A stretch of 64,000 nt of DNA, taken from positions 7,630 to 71,629 of the forward strand of contig CAZWAR010000002.1 in assembly GCA_964631965.1 (NCBI GenBank). The letters are read 5' to 3'. The notes beneath the pieces are model-generated. The model was given only the letters and a program-made list of their open reading frames with translations, was not told the origin of the DNA and did not search any database. This DNA comes from CAIQPS01 sp964631965. Lineage in GTDB: Bacteria > Actinomycetota > Thermoleophilia > RBG-16-64-13. Within the stretch, counting starts at the first letter, position 1; each line of letters begins with the position of its first letter. The position numbers were made by a program, and so were the translations under genes. This document shows positions 42,638-51,934 of the stretch, piece after piece.

Positions 42638-43605
42638 TCAAGATACTTGCCGCAACTCTCGTCGCTCTCGTCATCGGTCTGCTGGCCGGACCCCAGTTCA
42701 TCCGCTGGCTCTCGACGCGGGGCATCGGGCAGAACATCCGCGAGGAAGGTCCCGAGCGCCATATCGTGAAACAGGGAACGCCGACGATGGGAGGCATACT
42801 CATCCTGGTCGCAGCCGGCCTACCGTACGTTATCTTCGCGGGCAAGCAATGGGACAGCCTGGCCGTGGTCATTCTGACCTACGGTTCCGGCGCCATCGGC
42901 CTCGCGGACGATCTTCTCAAACAGCGCCGGCGGCGTTCTCTCGGGCTCAGTGGGAAGGTGAAACTTGCGCTGCAGGTTCCTCTCGTAGGCGTCGCCTGTT
43001 TTCTCGCCCTCCGCTACGGGGCCGCCGACACCAAGCTGATGGTACCGCTGGTAAAGGGCGGGCTGGAGATCGGCTTTCTCTACTACATCTTCACCTTCTT
43101 TCTCATCGCCGGCTTCTCGCATGCAGTCAACCTCACGGATGGGTTGGATGGACTCGCTGCCGGCACAGTGGCTGTGGCGCTGTTCGCATTCGCCGGCATC
43201 GCCTTTCTCCGCGGGGAGACGAACGTGGCCATTCTCGGCTCGTGTCTGACGGGGGCCTGCATCGGCTTTCTGTGGTACAACACGCACCCGGCGTCGGTGT
43301 TCATGGGCGACACGGGCTCCCTCGCGCTGGGGGCTGCTCTGGCGGGGATGGCCGTGGTCACCGGCATGGAGATACTCCTACTTCTGGTCGGTGGCCTGTT
43401 CGTCATCGAAGCGCTCAGTGTGATGATTCAGGTGTTCAGCTTCCGCTACTTTCATCGCCGGGTCTTCCTGATGACGCCCATCCACCATCACTTCGAATTG
43501 CGGGGATGGTCCGAGACGAAGATCATTGTCCGCTTCTGGCTCATCGCGGCGATCTTGGCCGGCGCTGGGTTCACACTGTACTACCTGGGCAACATCGCGA
43601 AGTGA
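42634..43605 (+). CDS. mraY: phospho-MurNAc-pentapeptide transferase MraY
   Basis: Integral membrane enzyme forming lipid I from UDP-MurNAc-pentapeptide and undecaprenyl phosphate. About ten transmembrane segments are seen. Family motifs are KQGTPTMGG, GLADDLLK (catalytic Asp pair), VNLTDGLDGLA, FMGDTGSLALG and MTPIHHHFEL. 323 residues is typical. It overlaps murF and is separated from murD by 37 bp. Confidence 0.97.
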   Translation: MIKILAATLVALVIGLLAGPQFIRWLSTRGIGQNIREEGPERHIVKQGTPTMGGILILVAAGLPYVIFAGKQWDSLAVVILTYGSGAIGLADDLLKQRRRRSLGLSGKVKLALQVPLVGVACFLALRYGAADTKLMVPLVKGGLEIGFLYYIFTFFLIAGFSHAVNLTDGLDGLAAGTVAVALFAFAGIAFLRGETNVAILGSCLTGACIGFLWYNTHPASVFMGDTGSLALGAALAGMAVVTGMEILLLLVGGLFVIEALSVMIQVFSFRYFHRRVFLMTPIHHHFELRGWSETKIIVRFWLIAAILAGAGFTLYYLGNIAK

Positions 43606-43642
43606 CCCCGGCGAGACCGGGTCGTCATATGGAGGGGCCGCC

Positions 43643-45106
43643 ATGACCGAACCCCGTTGGGGCGAAGGAGGATTTCCCGAAGCCATGGGAAGCGCTCTCG
43701 TGCTGGGCGCCAGTCGGTCGGGGGTCGCGGCGGCCGTGGCTTTGGCGAGCCTCAACATCAATGTGACCTTGAGTGATAGACGTGGAGTGGAGTCTTTACC
43801 CGGGGTGGAAGCCGCGCTGCGGGCGGGGGTTACTCTCGTACGGGAGGAGTCGCTCGCAGAGGAATGGCCTCGACCGGATCTGGTCGTGAAGAGTCCGGGA
43901 ATACCGGCAGAGTCGGCGGCGGTCCTCAAGGCTCGCGAGTCGGGAGTTCCTGTGTGGAGCGAACTGGAACTGGCGTATGTCTTGCTGCCGAACCCGTTCG
44001 ATGCGGTCACCGGGACCAATGGGAAGACCACCACCACCGCCCTGCTCGGGCATCTCTTCGCGACGGCCGGACGCCCGGTGCGGGTGGTTGGCAACATCGG
44101 AGTGGCGGTGACATCCGTTGCCGGTTCGTCGGCCGCCGACGAGGAGTTGGTGGTGGAGGTATCCAGCTTCCAATTGGAGGACATCCACCGATTCCGGCCG
44201 GCCGTGGGCGTCTTCCTCAACCTTACTCCCGACCATCTCGACAGGCACGGGAGCATGGAGCGGTACCTCCAGTGCAAGTCGAACCTTTTTGCCAACCAGG
44301 GGGCGGGTGACGCGGCCGTGCTCAACCTCGATGACGCGGCGGTGGCGGGTGTGGGAGCCCGGCTCGCGGGATTGAATGACGGGCCGCGGGTCGCCTTCTT
44401 CTCGACCACGTGGGGCGAAGGCCGGAGGTCCGTCGGGCTCGATGGGAGCGGGGAGGCTCCGTTCGCCCCCGACTCGTGGATAGATGCGGGGTGGCTGGTG
44501 ATCGACCGGGAACGATTGCTGCCCGTGAGCGACATCCTGCTGCCCGGCCGGCACAACCTGGAGAACTGTCTGGCCGCGGCTACCGCAGCGGCCGCCCGGG
44601 GCGTCGGCCGGGAAGCCCTCGCCGAGGGCCTGCGCACCTTCCGGGGAGTTCCGCACCGGCTCGAACAGGCAGGGATTGTGGACAGCGTGACGTATGTGAA
44701 CGATAGCAAAGCTACCAACGTGGATGCGACTTTGACCGCTTTGAAAGCTTACCCGCAACGCACACATCTCATCCTGGGCGGACGCGACAAAGCGTCCGAC
44801 TACCGGCCCGTGGCCCAAGCCTGCGCTCGCGGCTGCAAGGCGGTGTACCTCATCGGAGAGGCCGCCCCGCTTATCGCCGAGGCGTTTGCTGAGGTGGCAG
44901 CGAGTGGCGAGGTGGATAGGATGCCCGAGATGGTCGTGGCCGGCACGCTCGAACGCGCGGTGGAGGCCGCCTTCCGGGGGGCGGAGCCGGGAGATGTGGT
45001 TCTGCTGGCTCCGGCCTGCGCCAGTTTCGATCAGTACACGAACTTCGAGGAACGGGGAGACCACTTCAAGGCGTTGGTGGCGGGTCTCGCCCGGGAGACG
45101 GCATGA
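43643..45106 (+). CDS. murD: UDP-MurNAc-L-alanine--D-glutamate ligase MurD
   Basis: Adds D-glutamate to UDP-MurNAc-L-Ala. The N-terminal Rossmann-like domain has VLGASRSG, the ATP loop is GTNGKTTTTALLGH, followed by NIGVAV and EVSSFQLE. NDSKATNVDAT and LLAPACASFDQYTNFEERG mark the C-terminal domain. ATG 43643 is set by GGAGGGG (43631-43637) 5 nt upstream; the longer frame overlaps mraY. 487 residues. It overlaps ftsW by ATGA. Confidence 0.96.
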   Translation: MTEPRWGEGGFPEAMGSALVLGASRSGVAAAVALASLNINVTLSDRRGVESLPGVEAALRAGVTLVREESLAEEWPRPDLVVKSPGIPAESAAVLKARESGVPVWSELELAYVLLPNPFDAVTGTNGKTTTTALLGHLFATAGRPVRVVGNIGVAVTSVAGSSAADEELVVEVSSFQLEDIHRFRPAVGVFLNLTPDHLDRHGSMERYLQCKSNLFANQGAGDAAVLNLDDAAVAGVGARLAGLNDGPRVAFFSTTWGEGRRSVGLDGSGEAPFAPDSWIDAGWLVIDRERLLPVSDILLPGRHNLENCLAAATAAAARGVGREALAEGLRTFRGVPHRLEQAGIVDSVTYVNDSKATNVDATLTALKAYPQRTHLILGGRDKASDYRPVAQACARGCKAVYLIGEAAPLIAEAFAEVAASGEVDRMPEMVVAGTLERAVEAAFRGAEPGDVVLLAPACASFDQYTNFEERGDHFKALVAGLARETA

Positions 45107-46392
45107 CTGCTGCTCCCGTAAGAACACGGCCGGCAACCAACGGTTCGGCCGGACCCGACGAGCGGCGGACGATGCGCCAGCGGGTCCGCCGTCCGCGCAG
45201 CGGTCGGCTGATAGAACGACTGCCCCTTCCGTTTCACCTTGTCTGGGTCATCCCTGCGATCCTGCTCGTAGTCGGTTTGTGCATGATGCTGTCCGTATCC
45301 ACAGCGAGCGCGGACAAGTTTGGCTATTTGAAGAATCAGGGCATCACGGCAGCAGTAGGCGTCGGTCTGCTGATGTTGCTCTCCCGATTGGACTACGAGC
45401 GGATCCGCAAGTGGTCGGTGGTCTTTCTGGGGGTTGTGGTGTTCTCGCTGCTCCTTGTTCACATCCCCGGTCTCGCTCGTGTGGAGGGTGGGGCCGCGAG
45501 CTACATCCCCGTGGGGCCGTTCACCTACCAGCCCTCAGAGTTCGCCAAACTGGCCGTGGTGCTCCTGGGCGCACACCTCCTCACCAGCCCGCGCGTGGCG
45601 GACGGCCGCCTGCGTTCCTTCATGCTCCCGTTCGGATTGAGCGGCTTGGTCATGTGCCTGCTCGTGGCGTGGGAGCACGACTTGGGAACCGCCCTCATCA
45701 TCGGCGGGCTGATGTTCGGGATGCTGTGGGTGGGAGGCATGAAGGCCGGTCATATCGGGTTGCTCGGTGCGGCCGGTCTGGCCGGCGCAACGGGCTTGAT
45801 CCTCGTGAGCGAGGAACGGATCAGCCGCTTCCTCTCGTTTTGGAATCCCAGCACCGACCCGAACGGTTCCAGTTATCAACTCACCCAGTCGCTCGTGGCG
45901 CTGGGGCGGGGTGGATGGCTGGGCGTCGGGCCGGGGCAGAGCGTGCAGAAATACCAGTATCTACCGAAGGCCCGGAGCGACATGATCTTCGCCATCCTGG
46001 GTGAGGAGTTCGGGCTGCTCGGGGCCGGTCTGGTTATCGCCCTGTTCATTCTGTTCGCCGTGATGTGCTGGCGCCTTGCCCGCAGTTGCAGCGACGCCAT
46101 GGGCAGACTGTTGATAGCCGGCTGCGGGATGCTGGTGACGCTCGAAGCGGTCGTCAACATCGGCGGGGTTATTGGAGCTTTGCCGCTCACCGGGGTCCCG
46201 CTTCCATTCATCAGCTACGGTCGCAACAGTCTGCTCGTTATGCTGGCTGCGGTTGGGTTGATCCTGGCGGTCTGTAGGCGTGCGTCTGTGGGAGCGGCGC
46301 CGTCTGAAGGGGTGAGGTACGACAATGTCACGCATATTGATCGCCGGAGGTGGGACGGCAGGGCACGTGGTGCCCGCGCTGGCGCTCGCTGA
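45103..46392 (+). CDS. ftsW: cell division SEDS glycosyltransferase FtsW
   Basis: Polytopic septal peptidoglycan polymerase paired with FtsI. SEDS motifs: YQPSEFAKLAVV, WEHDLGTALI, SSYQLTQSLVALGRGG, LPKARSDMIFAILGEEFG and LPLTGVPLPFISYGRNS. About ten helices follow a ~40-residue basic cytoplasmic N terminus. Position between murD and murG identifies it as FtsW rather than RodA. The last ~22 codons overlap murG by 68 bp in another frame, and this Arg-rich tail is not conserved in the family. Confidence 0.95.
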   Translation: MTAAPVRTRPATNGSAGPDERRTMRQRVRRPRSGRLIERLPLPFHLVWVIPAILLVVGLCMMLSVSTASADKFGYLKNQGITAAVGVGLLMLLSRLDYERIRKWSVVFLGVVVFSLLLVHIPGLARVEGGAASYIPVGPFTYQPSEFAKLAVVLLGAHLLTSPRVADGRLRSFMLPFGLSGLVMCLLVAWEHDLGTALIIGGLMFGMLWVGGMKAGHIGLLGAAGLAGATGLILVSEERISRFLSFWNPSTDPNGSSYQLTQSLVALGRGGWLGVGPGQSVQKYQYLPKARSDMIFAILGEEFGLLGAGLVIALFILFAVMCWRLARSCSDAMGRLLIAGCGMLVTLEAVVNIGGVIGALPLTGVPLPFISYGRNSLLVMLAAVGLILAVCRRASVGAAPSEGVRYDNVTHIDRRRWDGRARGARAGAR

Positions 46393-47422
46393 CGTCCTGT
46401 CCGCCCGCGGTCATCAGGTAGCCTTCTGCGGCACCGAGCGAGGGATGGAGAAGGACCTGGTGCCCAGGGCCGGCTATCCCTTCTCCCTGGTGCGCATCCG
46501 CGGCTTTCAGCGAAAGGTGGGGTTGTCCACCCTGCGAACACTGGGCTCGATACCGCTGGCGGGCATCGACTCCTGGAAGCTGCTCCGGGCGTTCAAACCC
46601 CATTGTGTGGTGGGGGTCGGGGCCTACGCGTCAGGGCCTGTCGTGGCCGAGGCTGCGGTCAAGGGGGTCCCGGCGGTGGCAGTGGAGATGGATGCCCACA
46701 TGGGGATCACGAATCGCATCCTCAGCAGGCTGGTGGACAAGGTATGTCTGTCGTTTCCACGGCCGGACGCGGACGACGAGAAATTCGTGTATACGGGAAG
46801 GCCGCTCCGACCAGGGATGCTTGCCGCCACCCGCGACCAGGGTTTGGCCCGGTTCCACCTGGATGGAGGGCGGGCGGTGCTGGTGGTCTTCGGGGGCAGT
46901 CTCGGGTCTCGGACCCTCAACCAGGCGACCACCAAGGCCTTCGCCCAGCGGAAGACGCCCTTCCAGATCCTGCACGTGACGGGGGAACGTGAATACTCGG
47001 CGGTGGCCGGCCTGCTGGCCGAGGGGGGGGCCAACAAGGATTACCAGGCCTTTCCTTTCCTGGACGATTTTCCCCTGGCGCTCGCCGCAGCCGATGCAGT
47101 CGTGGGTCGTGCCGGTGGCTCCGTGGCGGAGATACTGGCCCGGGGGGTGCCGTCGCTGCTCGTTCCCTACCCGCTGGCCGCCGGGGACCATCAGACCGTG
47201 AACGCGAAGATGGTGGCGGAGGAAGGCGCCGCTCTCTACATTCCCGACGCAGAGTTGGATGAGAACCGGTTGGCCGAGGCGGTGTCCACTCTCCTCGACG
47301 CCGACACCAACCGGAGGATGCGAGCGGCGGCCTTGCGTCTCGCCCGCCCGGACGCAGCCGACCGCATCGCCGACGTCGTAGTAGAATTGGTCGCCGCGCA
47401 TGCGGAGAGGGGCCATGAGTGA
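46325..47422 (+). CDS. murG: lipid II synthase MurG
   Basis: Peripheral glycosyltransferase (GT28) that adds GlcNAc to lipid I on the inner face of the membrane. The N-terminal glycine loop is GGGTAGHVVPALALA, VGVGAYASGPVV the second, and FGGSLGSRTLNQA the C-terminal domain loop. GRAGGSVAEILARGVPSLLVPYP is the UDP-GlcNAc site. 365 residues is typical. It begins inside the end of ftsW and overlaps murC. Confidence 0.96.
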   Translation: MSRILIAGGGTAGHVVPALALADVLSARGHQVAFCGTERGMEKDLVPRAGYPFSLVRIRGFQRKVGLSTLRTLGSIPLAGIDSWKLLRAFKPHCVVGVGAYASGPVVAEAAVKGVPAVAVEMDAHMGITNRILSRLVDKVCLSFPRPDADDEKFVYTGRPLRPGMLAATRDQGLARFHLDGGRAVLVVFGGSLGSRTLNQATTKAFAQRKTPFQILHVTGEREYSAVAGLLAEGGANKDYQAFPFLDDFPLALAAADAVVGRAGGSVAEILARGVPSLLVPYPLAAGDHQTVNAKMVAEEGAALYIPDAELDENRLAEAVSTLLDADTNRRMRAAALRLARPDAADRIADVVVELVAAHAERGHE

Positions 47423-48821
47423 GCTAGAGACCGATACCATCAGTGTTCCCGCGCCCGACGGGCTGCGGAGTCTTCATTTCATAGGCATAGGCGGAGCCGG
47501 GATGAGCGGTATCGCCATGGTCCTGCACAGAAGAGGCTATCGGGTCACCGGTTCCGACCTGAAATCCTCCCGCTACGTCAGCCTCTTGGAGGATGCCGGT
47601 ATCCCCGTCGCCATCGGTCACCGGGCCGGTAACCTCGATGGGCCCGACGTGGTCGTCATCTCTTCAGCCATCCCCGCGCACAATGTCGAACTATCGGAGG
47701 CCCGCCGCCGCGGCATGACGATTGTTCGCCGGGCACAGGCGCTCGCCTGGCTCATGCAGTCGGGTAGGGGAATAGCCGTCTGCGGCACTCACGGCAAGAC
47801 CACCACCACGTCGATGATCACCCGGGTGCTGGTCGACGCCGGCTACGACCCCACTTTCCTCGTGGGGGGCGAGTTGAACGACCTGGGCTCGAACGCGCGC
47901 CACGGGGATGGCGAGTTCGTGGTCTGCGAAGCGGACGAGTCCGATGGCTCTCTACTGCTGCTCGGCCCGGAAGTGGTCGTGCTCACGAACATGGAACTCG
48001 ATCACCACAGCCACTACCTTCATGTGGAGGACGTCGAGCGGATATTCAAACGCTTCACCGGCAAGTTGCCGCCCCATGGATTGTTCGTCTACTTCGCAGG
48101 AGATCCGCGGGTGGCGGCGCTCGCCGGGACGGTTCCCTGCCGGGCGGTCTCCTACGGGCTCGATGGAAGCGGCGCCGACTACCAGGCCCGGGCCATTGTC
48201 CCTGAAGGCTCCGGCAGCCGGTTCGAGGTGTGGAACGGCGAGACGAAGCTCGCAGACGTGGCCCTCAGGGTGCCCGGTCGGCACAATGTTCTGAACGCGC
48301 TGGCCTGTTTCGCCACTCTGCACCGCCTGGGTGTGGCGCCCCACCGTATCGTTGCTCCTCTGAAAGGCTTCAGCGGCGCCGTCAGGCGCTTTCAGCTCAA
48401 GGGCGAGCGGGACGGGGTCACGGTGGTGGACGACTACGCGCACCATCCCACCGAATTGCGGGCCACACTTTCGGCGGCCAGAGACGGCGCCTGGTCCCGG
48501 GTGATCGCGGTCTTCCAGCCCCATCTCTACTCGCGCACTGAATTCCTGCAGGCCGAGTTCGCTGAAGCCCTGCTCGAGGCCGACGTGGCCGTTGTCACCG
48601 AAGTGTACGGAGCACGGGAGGAGCCCTTGCCGGGTGTCAGCGGCAAGCTCATCGTGGACGGCATCCTGCGGCTGCAGAAGAGCAAGCCGGTGGTGTATCT
48701 GCCGCGTCTCGGCTCCATCGTGGACTACCTCGATCAGGCCACCATGCCGGGAGACCTCGTCCTGACTCTGGGGGCGGGAGACGTGCATAGGGTGGGGGAA
48801 CACTTCCTGTCGCCGGCTTGA
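47415..48821 (+). CDS. murC: UDP-MurNAc--L-alanine ligase MurC
   Basis: First amino-acid ligase of the pentapeptide pathway. The N-terminal motif is FIGIGGAGMSGIA, the ATP loop is GTHGKTTTTSM, and EADESDGSLL and NMELDHHSHY are family features. DDYAHHPTE is the C-terminal signature. ATG 47415 is preferred over in-frame ATG 47400 because GGAGAGG lies just before it. 468 residues. The stop codon is close to the murB start. Confidence 0.96.
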   Translation: MSELETDTISVPAPDGLRSLHFIGIGGAGMSGIAMVLHRRGYRVTGSDLKSSRYVSLLEDAGIPVAIGHRAGNLDGPDVVVISSAIPAHNVELSEARRRGMTIVRRAQALAWLMQSGRGIAVCGTHGKTTTTSMITRVLVDAGYDPTFLVGGELNDLGSNARHGDGEFVVCEADESDGSLLLLGPEVVVLTNMELDHHSHYLHVEDVERIFKRFTGKLPPHGLFVYFAGDPRVAALAGTVPCRAVSYGLDGSGADYQARAIVPEGSGSRFEVWNGETKLADVALRVPGRHNVLNALACFATLHRLGVAPHRIVAPLKGFSGAVRRFQLKGERDGVTVVDDYAHHPTELRATLSAARDGAWSRVIAVFQPHLYSRTEFLQAEFAEALLEADVAVVTEVYGAREEPLPGVSGKLIVDGILRLQKSKPVVYLPRLGSIVDYLDQATMPGDLVLTLGAGDVHRVGEHFLSPA

Positions 48822-48832
48822 AAGAGACCGCC

Positions 48833-49831
48833 ATGGTTGACATGCGCGCACTCGCCGCCCGGTTGCGGGATCTCGACAGTGTCCGGTTGTGGACCGGCGC
48901 TCCGATGGCGCCCTTCACCACCATCGGCACCGGCGGCAAGGCAGGGCTGCTGGTAACCGTGGGCACAGCCGAAGCCCTGACGGAGGCCCTGGCGGCGGTG
49001 GCTGACGCCGGCGCCGAGTGGTTCTGCCTCGGAGCCGGGTCGAACCTGCTGGTGGCCGACCGGGGATACAAAGGAGTGGTCATCAAGCTCGATGAGACTT
49101 TCCAATACGTGGAAGGTCTTCCGGCTGAGCCTCTCGTCGCCGGGCCCGGGTGCCGGCCTGTGCTGCTGACCGTCGGCGCGGGCGCCTACCTCGCCCGCCT
49201 TGCCGCTGTGGTGGCTGAAGCGGGTTTGTCGGGCATGGAACACGCGTGTGGCATTCCCGGATCGGTGGGAGGCGCGGTTGCCATGAACGCCGGTGCTTAC
49301 GGATGGTCCATGCGCGACGTCCTTCGCGAGGTCCAGATCGCTACGGGCTCAGGTGTGCGCTGGGTGCCGGCCGGAGAATTGGGGTGGGGCTACCGCTACT
49401 GCCGCTTGCCCGAACGCTCGGTGGTCACCGCGGTACGCATGGAACTGCTGCCGGCCGACTGCGACGCCGTTCTGGAGTGCCAGCGGGGATACCTGCGCCA
49501 GCGTCGGGAGAAGCAGCCCCGCTCTGTCCGCACGTTCGGCAGCACCTTCAAGAATCCGCCAGGACACCACGCAGGCAGGCTGGTGGAGGCGGCCGGCCTC
49601 AAAGGACTCCGCCGTGGCGGCGCCGAAGTATCCACCGTCCACGGCAACTTCCTCGTCAACCACGGGGACGCCACGACCGCGGACGTGCTGGCGCTGATGG
49701 TGTTGATGCGACAGGGAGTGGAACGCGTGAGCGGGATCGTCCTCGAACCGGAAGTGAAGTTGCTGGGTACCTCGTTCCCCTGGGATCCCCAGGCTGGCCG
49801 GGCGTCCGATCAGCCGGCGGGCGATGGATAA
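48833..49831 (+). CDS. murB: UDP-N-acetylenolpyruvoylglucosamine reductase MurB
   Basis: FAD-dependent reductase that makes UDP-MurNAc. The FAD-binding domain includes NTxG-like TTIGTGGKAGLL, LGAGSNLL and GIPGSVGGAVAMNAGAYG. The catalytic proton-donor Ser is in FGSTFKNP, and EPEVKLLG is near the C terminus. ATG 48833 is chosen; TTG 48818, which overlaps the murC stop, is in frame. No ddl lies between murB and ftsQ, unlike many dcw clusters. It overlaps ftsQ by 8 bp. Confidence 0.95.
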   Translation: MVDMRALAARLRDLDSVRLWTGAPMAPFTTIGTGGKAGLLVTVGTAEALTEALAAVADAGAEWFCLGAGSNLLVADRGYKGVVIKLDETFQYVEGLPAEPLVAGPGCRPVLLTVGAGAYLARLAAVVAEAGLSGMEHACGIPGSVGGAVAMNAGAYGWSMRDVLREVQIATGSGVRWVPAGELGWGYRYCRLPERSVVTAVRMELLPADCDAVLECQRGYLRQRREKQPRSVRTFGSTFKNPPGHHAGRLVEAAGLKGLRRGGAEVSTVHGNFLVNHGDATTADVLALMVLMRQGVERVSGIVLEPEVKLLGTSFPWDPQAGRASDQPAGDG

Positions 49832-50594
49832 GAGACTTCGCGAACGGCGCCGCCAGGTCAATCGGGAGCGCGGACGCCGGCGGGGCGGCCTCATATTCCT
49901 CGGTGCGCTCGTCCTGCTGGCGGTTGTCGCCTTTCTGTGGCTGCGCTCGTCCTCCGTGTTCGCGGTGCAGCAGGTGACCGCGAGCGTCACCCAGCACGTG
50001 ACAGAGCAGCAGATCGCGGAAGCGGTGGCCCCCGCCCGAGGGGTGAGCCTGCTCAAGCTGTCGACGAAAGATATCGAGAAGCGGCTCTCCGAACTGCCGT
50101 ACGTCAAAGAGATCCACGTCTACCGACGGTTCCCGGATGGGCTGGATGTGCGGGTCGTGGAGCGAGAGCCTATCGCCCGGGTGGAGACCGGGGGCCGGAC
50201 CTGGTTGGTGTCGGGTGACGGGCGTCTACTCGAGAAGGTGAGCAAAGAGTCGTTCATGAGCCTGCCCCTCGTCGTGGGTTCGGGTGAGTTCGAAGCCAGA
50301 ACTGGTGACCGCATCCCTCAGACGATGGTCGGCGCTCTGTCGGTGGCCACGTTGCTCGAGACGGAGGACATGATCTCCCGATTGCCGGCTCTGGATCGGA
50401 TCTCGGTGGGTTCTGGTGGCGCGGTGGTTGTGCATCTCGACGGCGGTACCGAACTGCGTCTGGGCGAGCCGACCGATATCAAGCAGAAGATGATGGATGC
50501 TGCGGTAATCATCGAGAAGTACTTGAGGGTTGGGAAGTCCCTGGAATACGTGGATGCAAGTGCCGGAGACCGCTTGTATGCCAAGGAGAATTGA
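49824..50594 (+). CDS. ftsQ: cell division protein FtsQ (DivIB)
   Basis: Bitopic divisome protein. A very basic cytoplasmic N terminus (RLRERRRQVNRERGRRRGG) precedes one transmembrane helix (residues ~23-42), then a POTRA domain (VFAVQQVTASVTQHVTEQQI to VYRRFPDGLDVRVVEREPIA) and a beta domain. Sequence and position before ftsZ are diagnostic. 256 residues is within the family's range. It overlaps murB. Confidence 0.93.
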   Translation: MDKRLRERRRQVNRERGRRRGGLIFLGALVLLAVVAFLWLRSSSVFAVQQVTASVTQHVTEQQIAEAVAPARGVSLLKLSTKDIEKRLSELPYVKEIHVYRRFPDGLDVRVVEREPIARVETGGRTWLVSGDGRLLEKVSKESFMSLPLVVGSGEFEARTGDRIPQTMVGALSVATLLETEDMISRLPALDRISVGSGGAVVVHLDGGTELRLGEPTDIKQKMMDAAVIIEKYLRVGKSLEYVDASAGDRLYAKEN

Positions 50595-50611
50595 ACATGG
50601 TACCCTGCGTT

Positions 50612-50666
50612 TTGAAGGAGATTCCGGTTCTTGCGCGTAATGTCGGATGAACACACTGTCGAGTGT
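50612..50666 (+). promoter_or_regulatory. candidate ftsZ promoter and operator-like repeat
   Basis: In the 143-bp ftsQ-ftsZ gap, TTGAAG (50612-50617) and CGTAAT (50636-50641) are separated by 18 bp and could be a promoter. Just downstream, ACACT (50653-50657) and AGTGT (50662-50666) form a perfect 5-bp inverted repeat around GTCG, at the expected transcription start. This would give ftsZ separate control from the upstream dcw genes. Confidence 0.4.
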
Positions 50667-50737
50667 AGATAGAGGGCTTTTCACCAAGACTCAAGTTGGA
50701 GTCCTGTGATTTGGCTGATCTTGGAGGTTCGAGGACT

Positions 50738-51901
50738 ATGACTGACATGGGATCCAGCTACCTGGCGGTCATCAAAGTGGTCGGCGTCGGCGGGGGCGGC
50801 ACGAACGCCGTCAATCGCATGGTCGATGCCGGTCTCAAGGGGGTCGAGTTCATCGCGGTCAACACCGACGCCCAAGCCCTGCTCATGTGCGACGCCGACG
50901 TGAAGCTGCACATCGGGGGCAAGATCACCCGCGGGCTCGGGGCGGGAGCGAACCCGGAGGTCGGCAAGGCTGCCGCAGAGGAGAGCCGAGACGAGATCAG
51001 GGAGATTCTCAAGGGCGCCGACATGGTGTTTGTGACCGCGGGCAAAGGGGGCGGCACCGGCACCGGTGGGGCTCCTGTCATAGCCGAGGTCGCCCGCGAA
51101 CTGGGGGCGCTGACGGTGGGAGTGGTGACCAAGCCCTTCAGTTTCGAAGGCCGCAAGCGCGCGAGCCAGGCTGAAGCCGGCATTGAACAGTTGGCCAGGA
51201 AGGTCGACACTCTCATCATCATCCCCAACGACCGTCTGCTGCAGGTGGTCGAGAAGCGCACGTCGATCATCGAGGCGTTCAAGGTCGCCGATGACGTGCT
51301 CCGCCAGGGGGTGCAGGGCATCACCGACCTCATCACCGTCCCTGGGCTCATCAACCTCGACTTCGCCGACGTGCGCACCATCATGAAGAGTGCCGGCTCC
51401 GCCCTTATGGGCATCGGCGCGGCGAGCGGCGAGAATCGTGGTGTGGAGGCGGCTCGTATGGCCATTTCTTCTCCGCTGCTGGAATCGTCGATCGAAGGGG
51501 CGACGGGTATCCTCCTCAACATCAGCGGCGGCCCGGACATGGGTCTGTTCGAGGTCAACGAGGCTGCGGAGATCATTTCCAACGCGGCCGACTCCGAGGC
51601 CAACGTCATATTCGGCGCCGTCATCGACGAATCTCTGGGCGAGCAGATGAGGGTCACGGTAATCGCCACGGGGTTCGATCGCCAGCGTAGGGCCGACGCG
51701 GAAGCCGACAGGTCGGTGGAGCGCTCCGAGATGGACCGGATCTCGGGGGAGAGGCCATTCGTGCATCATGCCCCGGCCGAGCGCCCGGCGGCCGGGCGCG
51801 AGTCCGGAACTACGCCGGAGATCGTCCCGCAGAAGAGCAACACCTTCGACATGGACGACGACGTTCTCGAGATCCCTCGCTTCCTGCGCGACAAGGACTG
51901 A
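50738..51901 (+). CDS. ftsZ: cell division protein FtsZ
   Basis: Tubulin-like GTPase that forms the Z ring. The tubulin signature is GKGGGTGTGGAP, VVGVGGGGTNAVNRM is the N-terminal nucleotide loop, and NVIFGAVIDESLGEQ starts the T7-loop region. A ~65-residue linker ends in VLEIPRFLRDKD, the conserved C-terminal peptide that binds partners such as SepF. ATG 50738 has GGAGG 10 nt upstream; the frame extends to 50696 without support. No ftsA precedes it. Confidence 0.97.
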   Translation: MTDMGSSYLAVIKVVGVGGGGTNAVNRMVDAGLKGVEFIAVNTDAQALLMCDADVKLHIGGKITRGLGAGANPEVGKAAAEESRDEIREILKGADMVFVTAGKGGGTGTGGAPVIAEVARELGALTVGVVTKPFSFEGRKRASQAEAGIEQLARKVDTLIIIPNDRLLQVVEKRTSIIEAFKVADDVLRQGVQGITDLITVPGLINLDFADVRTIMKSAGSALMGIGAASGENRGVEAARMAISSPLLESSIEGATGILLNISGGPDMGLFEVNEAAEIISNAADSEANVIFGAVIDESLGEQMRVTVIATGFDRQRRADAEADRSVERSEMDRISGERPFVHHAPAERPAAGRESGTTPEIVPQKSNTFDMDDDVLEIPRFLRDKD

Positions 51902-51934
51902 CGGTCGCGCGGTGCACGAGGAGAGCGCGGCCCG

